This document shows positions 17,221-23,446 of a DNA stretch of 43,973 nt, one piece after another. The stretch is from IMG/VR virus record IMGVR_UViG_3300027911_000025, positions 1 to 43,973 of that record. One strand, given 5' to 3'. The notes under the pieces were generated by a model. The model did no database searches. It was not told the origin of the DNA and worked only from the letters and a program-made list of their open reading frames with translations. A program made the position numbers and the translations under genes. How positions within the stretch are numbered: the stretch's first letter is position 1; each line of letters begins with the position of its first letter. This stretch comes from a virus.

Positions 17221-17465
17221 AGCTCCGCCAGGTTCGTCAAAGCGCGCAGCGGGAGGTGGATCTGCTTGCGACTGGAATCCAAGGGGTGCAGGACTATGGA
17301 GGGCTGAAGCCCTCCATAGTCCTGCACCCCTCCCACTTTGGCGTCCACGGTATCAGAGGTGCCTGCAAACTTCCAGCTAACACGGACCTTCTGGCCTACG
17401 AAATTCTCGGCGTCCGCGCGCTTGATATCGGACTGGGTGTGCGCTTCAAACATCTTCTTAGCCAT
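17217..17465 (-). CDS. Small unknown protein containing a perfect coding palindrome
   Basis: An 82-residue protein starting at ATG 17465 with GGAGGGAAAGA before it. It looks like a small beta-barrel: VGQKVRVSWKFAG, then SIVLHPLDSSRKQIHLPLRALTNL. I recognise no family. Codons for residues about 45-61 (GVQDYGGLQPSIVLHP) lie in a perfect 23-bp inverted repeat with a four-base loop, so the same peptide can be read on both strands. It overlaps its downstream neighbour as ATGA, as do other genes of this operon. Confidence 0.65.
   Translation of the reverse strand: MAKKMFEAHTQSDIKRADAENFVGQKVRVSWKFAGTSDTVDAKVGGVQDYGGLQPSIVLHPLDSSRKQIHLPLRALTNLAEL
17282..17331. repeat. Perfect 23-bp inverted repeat with 4-nt loop
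   Basis: Bases 17282-17304 and 17309-17331 are exact reverse complements, separated by TGAA. The RNA of either strand would form a very stable 23-bp hairpin. It lies wholly inside a coding frame and has no T-run after it on either side, so it is not a standard terminator. Confidence 0.95.
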
Positions 17466-18195
17466 TCTTTCCCTCCTGGTCGTGCCACCACCGCGCCAAG
17501 GCGATCCAGGTGGCGTAAAGCAAACCGCCTTCCTCTGTTTGTATCCACCCGGTCTCCCCGTGGCGACTGGCCAGCATCCGGGCGTGCGTGATGCACTGCA
17601 TGAGCTCGGCTTTGGGGTGCGCGCAGAACCGGCCGTCCGGCAAGGGGATGGGCGAATCCGCCCGTACCGGGATCTCGTCCTTCATCGCCGCGCTCCGAGA
17701 CCACTTTAGAAACGTCACCACTTCGGGCAGGTCCTCCAGGAGCGCGCACCGGATGGATTCCGCTCGGGCCTCCAAGGTCGCCACAACCGCCGCCGGGACG
17801 CCCTGGCCGTGGATCCGGACCCCACCGGTGGCGAGCGGTTGGAGCACCCACCCCCGCTCCGCGCAGCGCTCGATGAATTCGGCGGCCGTCATCGTCTTCT
17901 TAGGGGCTGGCGGGTACTTCTCCGGGAATTTTTCCTGGTCGATCTTACGACAGGCGTCTATCATTTGTGGATACCTTTCAAAAAAGGCGACTTTGAACAC
18001 ATCCAGATCGGTGAACTCAGTATCATCCAGGAAGAAAGTGGTAACGGCTTCCGATTTCCGGGTTTCGGCGCGGGTCACCTTAGTGATCTTAAATTCCTCG
18101 TTATGGTACGAGTTACAGTAGCCGCCTTTTGTAAAGTCCATGAAGGCGACGGGCTGCAGTGGTACGTAGATCGGCGGTAAGTCTTCGGCAGTCAT
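17458..18195 (-). CDS. Unknown early protein with possible TubC-like docking segment
   Basis: A 245-residue protein from ATG 18195, preceded by AGGAGGGAAGG and overlapping the upstream stop as ATGA. The N-terminal 95 residues (for example GGYCNSYHNEEFKITKVTRA) form a domain I do not recognise. Residues about 100-155 (TAAEFIERCAERGWVL...VRIHGQG...AALLEDL style) resemble the small docking or primase-associated fold often annotated TubC-N-like. The last 75 residues contain HPKAELMQCITHARM and end WWHDQEGKNG. Placed between the Gam-like gene and small unknown genes in the replication operon, it may be an accessory of primase or helicase. The function is not established. Confidence 0.6.
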   Translation of the reverse strand: MTAEDLPPIYVPLQPVAFMDFTKGGYCNSYHNEEFKITKVTRAETRKSEAVTTFFLDDTEFTDLDVFKVAFFERYPQMIDACRKIDQEKFPEKYPPAPKKTMTAAEFIERCAERGWVLQPLATGGVRIHGQGVPAAVVATLEARAESIRCALLEDLPEVVTFLKWSRSAAMKDEIPVRADSPIPLPDGRFCAHPKAELMQCITHARMLASRHGETGWIQTEEGGLLYATWIALARWWHDQEGKNG

Positions 18196-18737
18196 TCCTT
18201 CCCTCCTGGGAACTTAATCGAAAACGATTCCCGCGCTTCTGTCCGCTCGATGCCCGGCAGCAGTTCGCCGGTGCGCTCCAGGTGCACATGGGCGGTATTG
18301 AGGTAGACTGTTTTCCCGTTGTCCGTTGGGTCCCCGAACAAAGCACTGACGGACGGAGCCCAGACATCTTTCTGGACTACGAATTGCGCCAGCCCTGGCT
18401 CCGCCTTAGCAAACGCCAGAGCCTCTTCCTCGCTGGAGACAACGAGTCTGGGAGGCACCGCCCGGAACGCGCAGGTGCCCTGCAAGAGCACGATCGACTT
18501 GCGCTTCCCACCCCGGCGCTCCAGTTCGCCCCGCGTCCATTCCTCCAGCTCTGCACCAAACCGGCCCATGAGCCGCTCACGGTCCCCCTCCAGCTGCTTT
18601 ACGATGGTGTCCGCCTGGGCTTTGACGCGTGCCTTCTCGGCGTCAATCGTGGCGATCTTTCGTAAAAGCCAGTTCGCTTTTTCCTCCGTGTCGATATGGA
18701 ATTCTTCCTGCTCGACCACTTCGTTTTCGTCGTCCAT
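18192..18737 (-). CDS. Gam-like host-nuclease inhibitor / DNA-end protection protein
   Basis: I place the start at ATG 18737, where the stop of the primase gene overlaps it (TGATG); longer in-frame starts would run into that gene. The 181-residue product opens with acidic residues, then a long charged helix (residues 20-70, ANWLLRKIATIDAEKARVK). A beta part follows with KRKSIVLLQGTCAFRAVPP and EEALAFAKAEPGLAQFVV. This order is typical of Mu Gam-like proteins, which bind double-stranded DNA ends and block exonucleases such as RecBCD. It would protect linear phage DNA during replication or recombination. The family match is by pattern only. Confidence 0.65.
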   Translation of the reverse strand: MDDENEVVEQEEFHIDTEEKANWLLRKIATIDAEKARVKAQADTIVKQLEGDRERLMGRFGAELEEWTRGELERRGGKRKSIVLLQGTCAFRAVPPRLVVSSEEEALAFAKAEPGLAQFVVQKDVWAPSVSALFGDPTDNGKTVYLNTAHVHLERTGELLPGIERTEARESFSIKFPGGKE

Positions 18738-21115
18738 CAATCCATCCTCCCCTCGTTCAAGGCCAGACCGGTGTAGTACTGCTGGCCGGAAACCTTCGTC
18801 ACCCCGAAACGCGATTTGATCTCTTTGCCAAACACCGTCATCGAGCGGATCCGCTCGTTGCGCCGCTCCGCCCACTGGCAGTAGGCGGCGTACAGGTAGG
18901 CCGGTTGTACTTTGGCCTTCCCGCTCACCGTGCAGCAGTCTTCTAAAAACTGCCCCCACACGTCGTTTTCCTCCGCGTATTCCTCCACCGCCTGGCGCAC
19001 CACATCCGGCTCCTGGATGCCAAACGCGAGGTACTGGGTAAGCCCCCGGAGCGCCCAGTTCAGGATCCCCGGCAGCTCCGCCACCAGTTTGTCCAGGAGA
19101 TGCAAATCCTTTTCCGCCTCGGGGATCCGAACCGCAAACGGCACCAGCTTAATCCGGCGCATGATGCCGTCGCCGGTGTCCGCGAGGTACAGCTTGGGGT
19201 TTGCAGCGATCCAGACTTTGTGGGTCTGGGGGAACTGGAAGGAGTTTTTATAAAGGAACCGGGCCCGGATCACGTCGGTGTCGGTGATCTGCTTGACCAC
19301 GTTTTCCGCGAGCGTTTCGTTTTTCCCGAGCTCGTTGATCACCGCCAGGCGCGCCCCCGCGAGGTGCGCCAATTCGTCGTTTACCATCCCGTTCGGGCGC
19401 ACCGTGATCACCGAGGACTGAAGATGCACCGCGTACGCCCCGAACAATTTCTGGAGCACGATCACAAGCGTTGACTTGCCGTTGGAGCCCGAACCCCACA
19501 AGTACCAGAGGCACTGCTCGGTGGTAAGCCCGGTCAAGGTGTAGCCCGCCGCCCGCTGCAGATATGCCCCGAGATCCTCCGGCAAAATCCGCTTCAGGAA
19601 CGCGTCCCAGGTGGGGCACACGGCTTTCGGGTCGTACGCGTAGGGCAGTACTTTGGTGCAAAGGTCCGTCCGGGCGTGATCCCGCAGCTTGCCGGTCGTA
19701 AGCTCAAGCGACCCGTTCGCCAGGTTCAGAAGCAGTGGATCCGCGTCGAGTGTCCCGGCCTCCACCGGGATCCCCGGCTCGGACTGGGCCAGGCGCATCG
19801 CGGCCACGATCCGGTTGTTCGATTCGGATTTGCTCGCCCAGGCAAGCGTTGCGGCCGCCTCCTTCTGGATCCCCAGCTTCCGGTCCGCGTCGTTTTCTCG
19901 GCGGGCCCGACGATACAGCGCATCGGCCTCGCACTGAATCTTGCGCACGGTGGCCTTCATACGCCGCTCGACCTCCCCGGATTCATCGAGCACCCAGGCG
20001 CAGGCGTTCCACACGTACCAGCCGCGCGTCGGGCAAAACCGCAGGTCCTCCCCATGACGCCGAATCAGGCGCTCTGCGTTCCCGTACTCGGTGAGGGGAA
20101 ACCGCTGCGTCTCCGGGGGCTCGGGCGCCTTCTTTGGGGAGACCCAGTCGAAGGCGGCGTCGGGCAGGCTGATGTCGGGCTGGCCGTAGCCCTCCCGCGC
20201 CAGGGCGGCCGCCGCCGCCTTGAAGTCGCCGCCATGCTCCAGGATCGTGTAAAGGGTGAACGCATCGTACCCGTGACCCGGCGCGAGCGGCGGGGCCGAG
20301 TCGGTGAAGCAGTAAAAGACGCCCGGCGCCACGTGTCCGATGGTGCCGGAGCGGATGTCGGAGGGTTTCCCCGGCCGGATCATATCGATCGCGTCGCCCC
20401 GGTCCGCACCGCGACGCCAGCCCCAGCGCAAAAGCAGCGCGGCGATATCTTCGTGGGTCTGGGACGCGTTGTAATCGTCGCCCGGACGGCCTTCACTTCG
20501 GTCACCGTCCGCGGTGACAGGAACGTCCGCCGTGCCGCTGGTCGGGGCGGCTTTGGGCGTGCCGGTCGCTTTTTCGGGGACCGGTGGCAGGGTCCGGGCG
20601 TCGAGCCACTCCCCGTCCTGGGACCGCGCGAACGCCTCCGCCAGGCGCTCGGGCGGGCAAGAGGGCGTGTAGTACATCCGGGACGGATCTTTGGCGGACC
20701 GGTCGTTATGATTCTTCAGGAGCCAGTAGGAGCACCGCTCCCAGACGCCGCGCCACTCCTCAGCCGGGATGGGAACCGCGAGCGGAAACACCACGCGCCA
20801 GCGCGGGGCCTCGGTGGTCGAGCCCCAGGAGGAATACAAAACGTAGGCCCGGTTCCCCCACAGACCCTCCAAAGCGCCCGGCGGCGTGCCATCGTCGATG
20901 TCGGCTACAAAGCAGCAGACCGCGACCAGGTTCCCTTTCTCCAGGTTCTGCTGCTCCCGGATCCGGCCCGGCCTCCATCCGCAGGGACACCAGAGCATCC
21001 CGTCCTTTTCCTGGCGCGGCCGGTGTCTGGTCAGATCGCGGGCTAAATCTTCCCAGTCGATTTCCCGGCGTCTTGGCTGAGTGTCGTGTCGATTCCCGAA
21101 CGTGGTAATAATCAC
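18737..21115 (-). CDS. Primase-helicase: AEP-like primase fused to D5/P4-type SF3 helicase
   Basis: I choose GTG 21115, which overlaps the stop of the resolvase gene as GTGA and has GGAAGG before it. Longer starts would sit deep in that gene. The product is 792 residues. Residues 65-160 look like an archaeo-eukaryotic-type primase, with the acidic motif VADIDDG (72-75) and SSWGSTTEAPRWRVV. Residues 540-660 are the P4/D5 helicase core: Walker A GSGSNGKST (541-549), Walker B-like VINELGK (about 592), sensor VWIAANP (about 635) and arginine-rich RRIKLVPF (about 653). It would unwind the phage origin and lay down primers. It is the central replication protein here. Confidence 0.88.
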   Translation of the reverse strand: MIITTFGNRHDTQPRRREIDWEDLARDLTRHRPRQEKDGMLWCPCGWRPGRIREQQNLEKGNLVAVCCFVADIDDGTPPGALEGLWGNRAYVLYSSWGSTTEAPRWRVVFPLAVPIPAEEWRGVWERCSYWLLKNHNDRSAKDPSRMYYTPSCPPERLAEAFARSQDGEWLDARTLPPVPEKATGTPKAAPTSGTADVPVTADGDRSEGRPGDDYNASQTHEDIAALLLRWGWRRGADRGDAIDMIRPGKPSDIRSGTIGHVAPGVFYCFTDSAPPLAPGHGYDAFTLYTILEHGGDFKAAAAALAREGYGQPDISLPDAAFDWVSPKKAPEPPETQRFPLTEYGNAERLIRRHGEDLRFCPTRGWYVWNACAWVLDESGEVERRMKATVRKIQCEADALYRRARRENDADRKLGIQKEAAATLAWASKSESNNRIVAAMRLAQSEPGIPVEAGTLDADPLLLNLANGSLELTTGKLRDHARTDLCTKVLPYAYDPKAVCPTWDAFLKRILPEDLGAYLQRAAGYTLTGLTTEQCLWYLWGSGSNGKSTLVIVLQKLFGAYAVHLQSSVITVRPNGMVNDELAHLAGARLAVINELGKNETLAENVVKQITDTDVIRARFLYKNSFQFPQTHKVWIAANPKLYLADTGDGIMRRIKLVPFAVRIPEAEKDLHLLDKLVAELPGILNWALRGLTQYLAFGIQEPDVVRQAVEEYAEENDVWGQFLEDCCTVSGKAKVQPAYLYAAYCQWAERRNERIRSMTVFGKEIKSRFGVTKVSGQQYYTGLALNEGRMD

Positions 21116-21699
21116 CGTTTGCGCGCCTTCCGGGGTTTGGGCAGTGACATCGCAAGTTGGCGTGCCGGAGGGAGAGGGAGCAGCTCGCCGGCGCGGACAC
21201 GGGACCAGGCGGCCTCCGCGACGGCCAGAGCGTCCGCCATATCGTGCTGGGTAGGCCCGAGGGAAAGCCGGAAGGTGCGGTTCGCCCACAACGTGGCGGC
21301 GATCTTCCCGTCCGCGCGGGAAAGCTTCGCGCAGCCCCAGGCTTTCTTCGCCTCGGCAGCACTGATCGGCACGAGCGGCAAAAGGGCAAGCGCGGGCATG
21401 GAAAGCAGCGTGCCGGTCAGCCAGTGGATCGCCTCGATGGTGTCCGAACCGCGATACGGCAGCTCATAGGCCACGTGGGTCGGTTCGTGGTCCCGCCCCT
21501 CCAGGAAGACGGAAAGACCGGTGCGGATGCGCCGGATCCGGTCCGCCCGCACGACCAGGGACAGGTCTGCATCCGATGCGTTCGGGATGATAGTGGTAAG
21601 GCCCAAGATCCGCCGGGCCGGGTATTCGACTAGCGCAACCCCGCAGCCGGTGCCGGGCTCGGACCCGGTCGAGGGGTCCAGTGCTAAAATGATGCTCAT
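21112..21699 (-). CDS. RuvC-like Holliday junction resolvase
   Basis: A 195-residue protein from ATG 21699 with CGGAGG before it. The RNase H-fold catalytic acids are in place: aspartate 8 in LALDPSTG, glutamate 79 in VAYELPYRG, and aspartates 153 and 156 in QHDMADALAVAEA. This spacing is that of RuvC-like nucleases, which cut four-way junctions and, in phages, branched DNA before packaging. The basic C-terminal tail (LPKPRKARKR) may bind DNA. It is followed within four bases by the primase-helicase gene and preceded directly by the structured RNA at 21713-21884. Confidence 0.85.
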   Translation of the reverse strand: MSIILALDPSTGSEPGTGCGVALVEYPARRILGLTTIIPNASDADLSLVVRADRIRRIRTGLSVFLEGRDHEPTHVAYELPYRGSDTIEAIHWLTGTLLSMPALALLPLVPISAAEAKKAWGCAKLSRADGKIAATLWANRTFRLSLGPTQHDMADALAVAEAAWSRVRAGELLPLPPARQLAMSLPKPRKARKR

Positions 21700-21712
21700 G
21701 TTTCCTCCGTAG

Positions 21713-21884
21713 GACTCTCGGCGGGAATCGAACCCGCTTGACTGCCTTTAGGCACTGTCGGCAACTTGGACATCTCTTTACGCAAGCCCGAAGCTTGCAC
21801 GTCGCCCGGTCCGTCTCAGTCGTAAGGCCCAGGTTTCCCTGTGTTCTTTCCGCCCATGCCTGCACACCATGTGCATCGAGAGTC
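21713..21884 (-). ncRNA. 172-nt structured RNA with tRNA-like termini (possible intron-bearing or chimeric tRNA)
   Basis: Read leftward, the 5' end GACTCTCG (21884-21877) pairs perfectly over 8 bp with CGAGAGTC (21720-21713), like an acceptor stem. Beside the 3' strand is a canonical T-arm, GCGGG-TTCGATT-CCCGC (21737-21721). Beside the 5' strand is a D-arm-like hairpin, GCAC-ATGGT-GTGC (21874-21862). In place of the anticodon arm are about 120 bases with a GNRA-capped CAGG-GAAA-CCTG hairpin (21841-21830) and a GCAAGC/GCTTGC hairpin (21798-21782). Between them and the T-arm lies a TGCC-TAAA-GGCA hairpin. GGCAT (21860-21856) can pair with GTGCC (21755-21751) as an anticodon-stem equivalent. The blocks CAGGGAAACCT and TAAAGAGA..GTCC resemble, from memory, parts of tRNA group I introns, but the insert is too short for a complete one. 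It fills the gap between two genes. Confidence 0.6.
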
Positions 21885-21928
21885 AAATTGCCGGGTACCA
21901 CGCCCCCGGCCGGGCGATAACGAAGCGG

Positions 21929-22180
21929 TTAACCCGCTGGTGTGACGGTCATGTAATAGGCTTTGCCTGGCTCGAAAAACCCGTGTACGTTCGGGTTGCT
22001 AACAAACACTTCAAAGGACCCCGATGGCGATGCTTTGGCGAACCGGCGATCTTCATCGAGCTTTTCGTCGTATTGCGCAACCAGTTTCACCGTCTCACCG
22101 CCGTACTGGTGCTTCGTGACGGAATCACAAACGAACTTGCAGATCGTTGAATCAATCAGCTTTTTTGTCTCTTCACCCAT
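21929..22180 (-). CDS. Small conserved-looking early protein, unknown
   Basis: The start is ATG 22180, with a strong AAGGAGG eight bases before it; a longer frame exists but ignores this site. The 83-residue product reads as one compact domain: TICKFVCDSVTKHQYGGETV, then FEVFVSNPNVHGFFEPGKAYY and a final strand YMTVTPAG. The last segment resembles short phage proteins that end with a 'FFxPGKxYY' strand pair, but I know no function. It is separated from the resolvase gene by the structured RNA, so the RNA would be made in the same transcript. Confidence 0.7.
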   Translation of the reverse strand: MGEETKKLIDSTICKFVCDSVTKHQYGGETVKLVAQYDEKLDEDRRFAKASPSGSFEVFVSNPNVHGFFEPGKAYYMTVTPAG

Positions 22181-22221
22181 GGTTTTGCTCCTCCTTTCGT
22201 TAGCATTGCGAAACATCTTCC

Positions 22222-22264
22222 GCCGGGGAGACCTGATAGGGGTTTGCTAAATCCTCTCCCCGGC
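22222..22264. repeat. 10-bp inverted repeat in the 22181-22309 intergenic gap
   Basis: GCCGGGGAGA (22222-22231) and TCTCCCCGGC (22255-22264) are exact reverse complements with 23 bases between. This 129-base gap has no convincing gene. A 31-codon leftward frame starting near 22292 lacks an SD. The hairpin could pause or end part of the early transcript or protect RNA ends. Confidence 0.7.
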
Positions 22265-22309
22265 GTTTCCATCGCTCGCTGGCCGCCCAGGTCATCGCGG
22301 AGGAAGTCG

Positions 22310-22795
22310 TTAAATGTGGCAGTCCAGAAGCACCGCCTGGTGGTCGCGGTAGTGCTCCCGAATGCGTTCCCACTCTGCTATCCACTCTTCGTCAGGCTTC
22401 CGATCAAAACTGATAGCGAACCAGCCCATGCGCCCAACAGCGTGCCACTCGCCGTCCGGTGTTACCGCCGCGTAGGGACTCCAGCCGGCCGGGATATCAC
22501 TGACCACGGAGCGATTGGAGCCGTGCCAGGCGCCATTCCACCGCCCGCCTTCAAGGTAGTAGTCCCACTTCGACTTTGGGTTGTAGCTCGTCTGGTACTT
22601 GCCTTTGCCGTCGCATTGTTCGCAATCAGGATTCGGTACCTCGTCCTTGATGCAATAGCACGGCCTGTCGTAGGGCTCGACCTCGGTGTTTTCGTCGTAG
22701 GGCGCCATCAGCCTGACCACCTGGTCGACCAGGCTCTGCGCGTCTACTTCACCGGAAAGCAGCGGGGTGATAACCGCCACTGTGTAATGACTCAT
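22310..22795 (-). CDS. Unknown protein with cysteine cluster (possible zinc site)
   Basis: I set the start at ATG 22795 with AAGGGGG before it, ten bases after the SSB-like gene; the longer frame would overlap that gene widely. The 161-residue product starts MSHYTVAVITPLLSG. Residues 47-63 carry CYC..DCEQCDGKGKY, a CxC plus CxxCxGxG cluster like half of a DnaJ zinc repeat. It continues with tryptophan-rich sequence (WDYYLEGGRWNGAWHG). Proteins with this 'GGRWDG' segment occur in phages and plasmids without known function. A metal-binding role is inferred from the cysteines alone. Confidence 0.7.
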   Translation of the reverse strand: MSHYTVAVITPLLSGEVDAQSLVDQVVRLMAPYDENTEVEPYDRPCYCIKDEVPNPDCEQCDGKGKYQTSYNPKSKWDYYLEGGRWNGAWHGSNRSVVSDIPAGWSPYAAVTPDGEWHAVGRMGWFAISFDRKPDEEWIAEWERIREHYRDHQAVLLDCHI

Positions 22796-22805
22796 CGCGG
22801 CCCCC

Positions 22806-23348
22806 TTACTTGTCGAACGGATCCTCGAACTCATCTTCCGCCGGGACGCCCGCTTTCGGGGCGGGGACCTGGGAACCGGTGCCGGGCTCCCGGAAGAATT
22901 CGGACGGCTGGGGGTAGGGCCGCTGCTTTTTGCCGGCGATGTTGTGCACAAAGCCGCCAAACTTGACGCCCGGCTGCCCATTGTTTTTGGTGTAGGGAAT
23001 CACCATCACGTAGCCTTTGATCTTGCCCACCAATTTTGCGGTAGAGAGGTGCTGCGCCTCGTCCTCGGTCAGTGGCCGCCCGAAAAAGGACGTCAGAAGC
23101 TCGCGCAATTTCTTGCCGTTCTTGTAGGTCCAGAGCGTGATCTGCTCCGGGTTTTCCGGATCGGCGGGGGACGCCGCCTCAAAGATCCACTCGACCTGCA
23201 CTTCCTTCTCGCCGGTGGACGCCTGGCCTTGTGCGACGTACTTGTCTCGCTCGACGAGTTGCACGCTTGCAAGCGTTGCCGCGTGCTGTCCGGCCACCAT
23301 CACGTTGCCCTTGGAGGAAACGTCTAAATCCACGTCTTGTGCTGCCAT
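22806..23348 (-). CDS. Putative single-stranded DNA-binding protein
   Basis: The 180-residue product starts at ATG 23348 after GAGGAG. The first 140 residues alternate beta-strands (VQVEWIFEA, KLVGKIKGYVMVIPYTK, VKFGGFVHNI) in a manner fitting an OB fold. After a proline-rich linker the chain ends with the acidic tip DEFEDPFDK. An OB-type core plus an acidic, phenylalanine-containing tail is the signature architecture of SSB proteins, which coat single strands and recruit partners by the tail. Its neighbours (helicase, resolvase, primase) fit that job. No SSB family motif is certain, so a related recombination accessory is possible. Confidence 0.55.
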   Translation of the reverse strand: MAAQDVDLDVSSKGNVMVAGQHAATLASVQLVERDKYVAQGQASTGEKEVQVEWIFEAASPADPENPEQITLWTYKNGKKLRELLTSFFGRPLTEDEAQHLSTAKLVGKIKGYVMVIPYTKNNGQPGVKFGGFVHNIAGKKQRPYPQPSEFFREPGTGSQVPAPKAGVPAEDEFEDPFDK

Positions 23349-23359
23349 CCATACTCCTC

Positions 23360-23417
23360 GGGGTCTGTACGCCGACCCCCTCGCGTGTAGTAGTGGGGAC
23401 CGTTAAACGCCGTCCCC
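23360..23417 (-). promoter_or_regulatory. Two tandem stem-loops in the leader of the SSB-like gene
   Basis: Hairpin one pairs GGGGTC (23360-23365) with GACCCC (23374-23379). Hairpin two pairs GGGGAC (23395-23400) with GTCCCC (23412-23417). On the transcribed strand both loops begin GGCGT. They lie between the helicase stop and the SD of the SSB-like gene, a fitting place for translational autoregulation. Confidence 0.55.
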
Positions 23418-23427
23418 TTCGCGTCTG

Positions 23428-23446
23428 GTCATAAAACTTTTATGAC
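23428..23446. promoter_or_regulatory. 19-bp palindrome GTCATAAAA-C-TTTTATGAC, possible operator
   Basis: A perfect palindrome with one central base lies over the helicase stop codon and upstream of the SSB-like gene. It shares its ends (GTCA..TGAC) and AAAACTTT core with the palindrome at 28254-28270 in the immunity region. It could be a repressor site or a hairpin. Confidence 0.5.

Noticed and set aside
17282-17331. Telomere resolution site for a linear prophage
   Set aside because: The centre TGAA is not palindromic, no protelomerase gene is seen, and the phage has an integrase with a tRNA attP.
19676-21046. A 456-residue rightward frame over the primase-helicase gene
   Set aside because: It is the antisense image of a high-GC gene whose helicase motifs are unmistakable; the frame is R/G/P-rich without motifs.
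21713-21884. tmRNA
   Set aside because: The element is only 172 nt, has no tag reading frame, lacks the typical 5' tmRNA text and shows a D-arm-like stem.
22200-22292. A 31-codon leftward gene in the 22181-22309 gap
   Set aside because: No SD before the ATG and most of it lies in the inverted repeat; not enough support.
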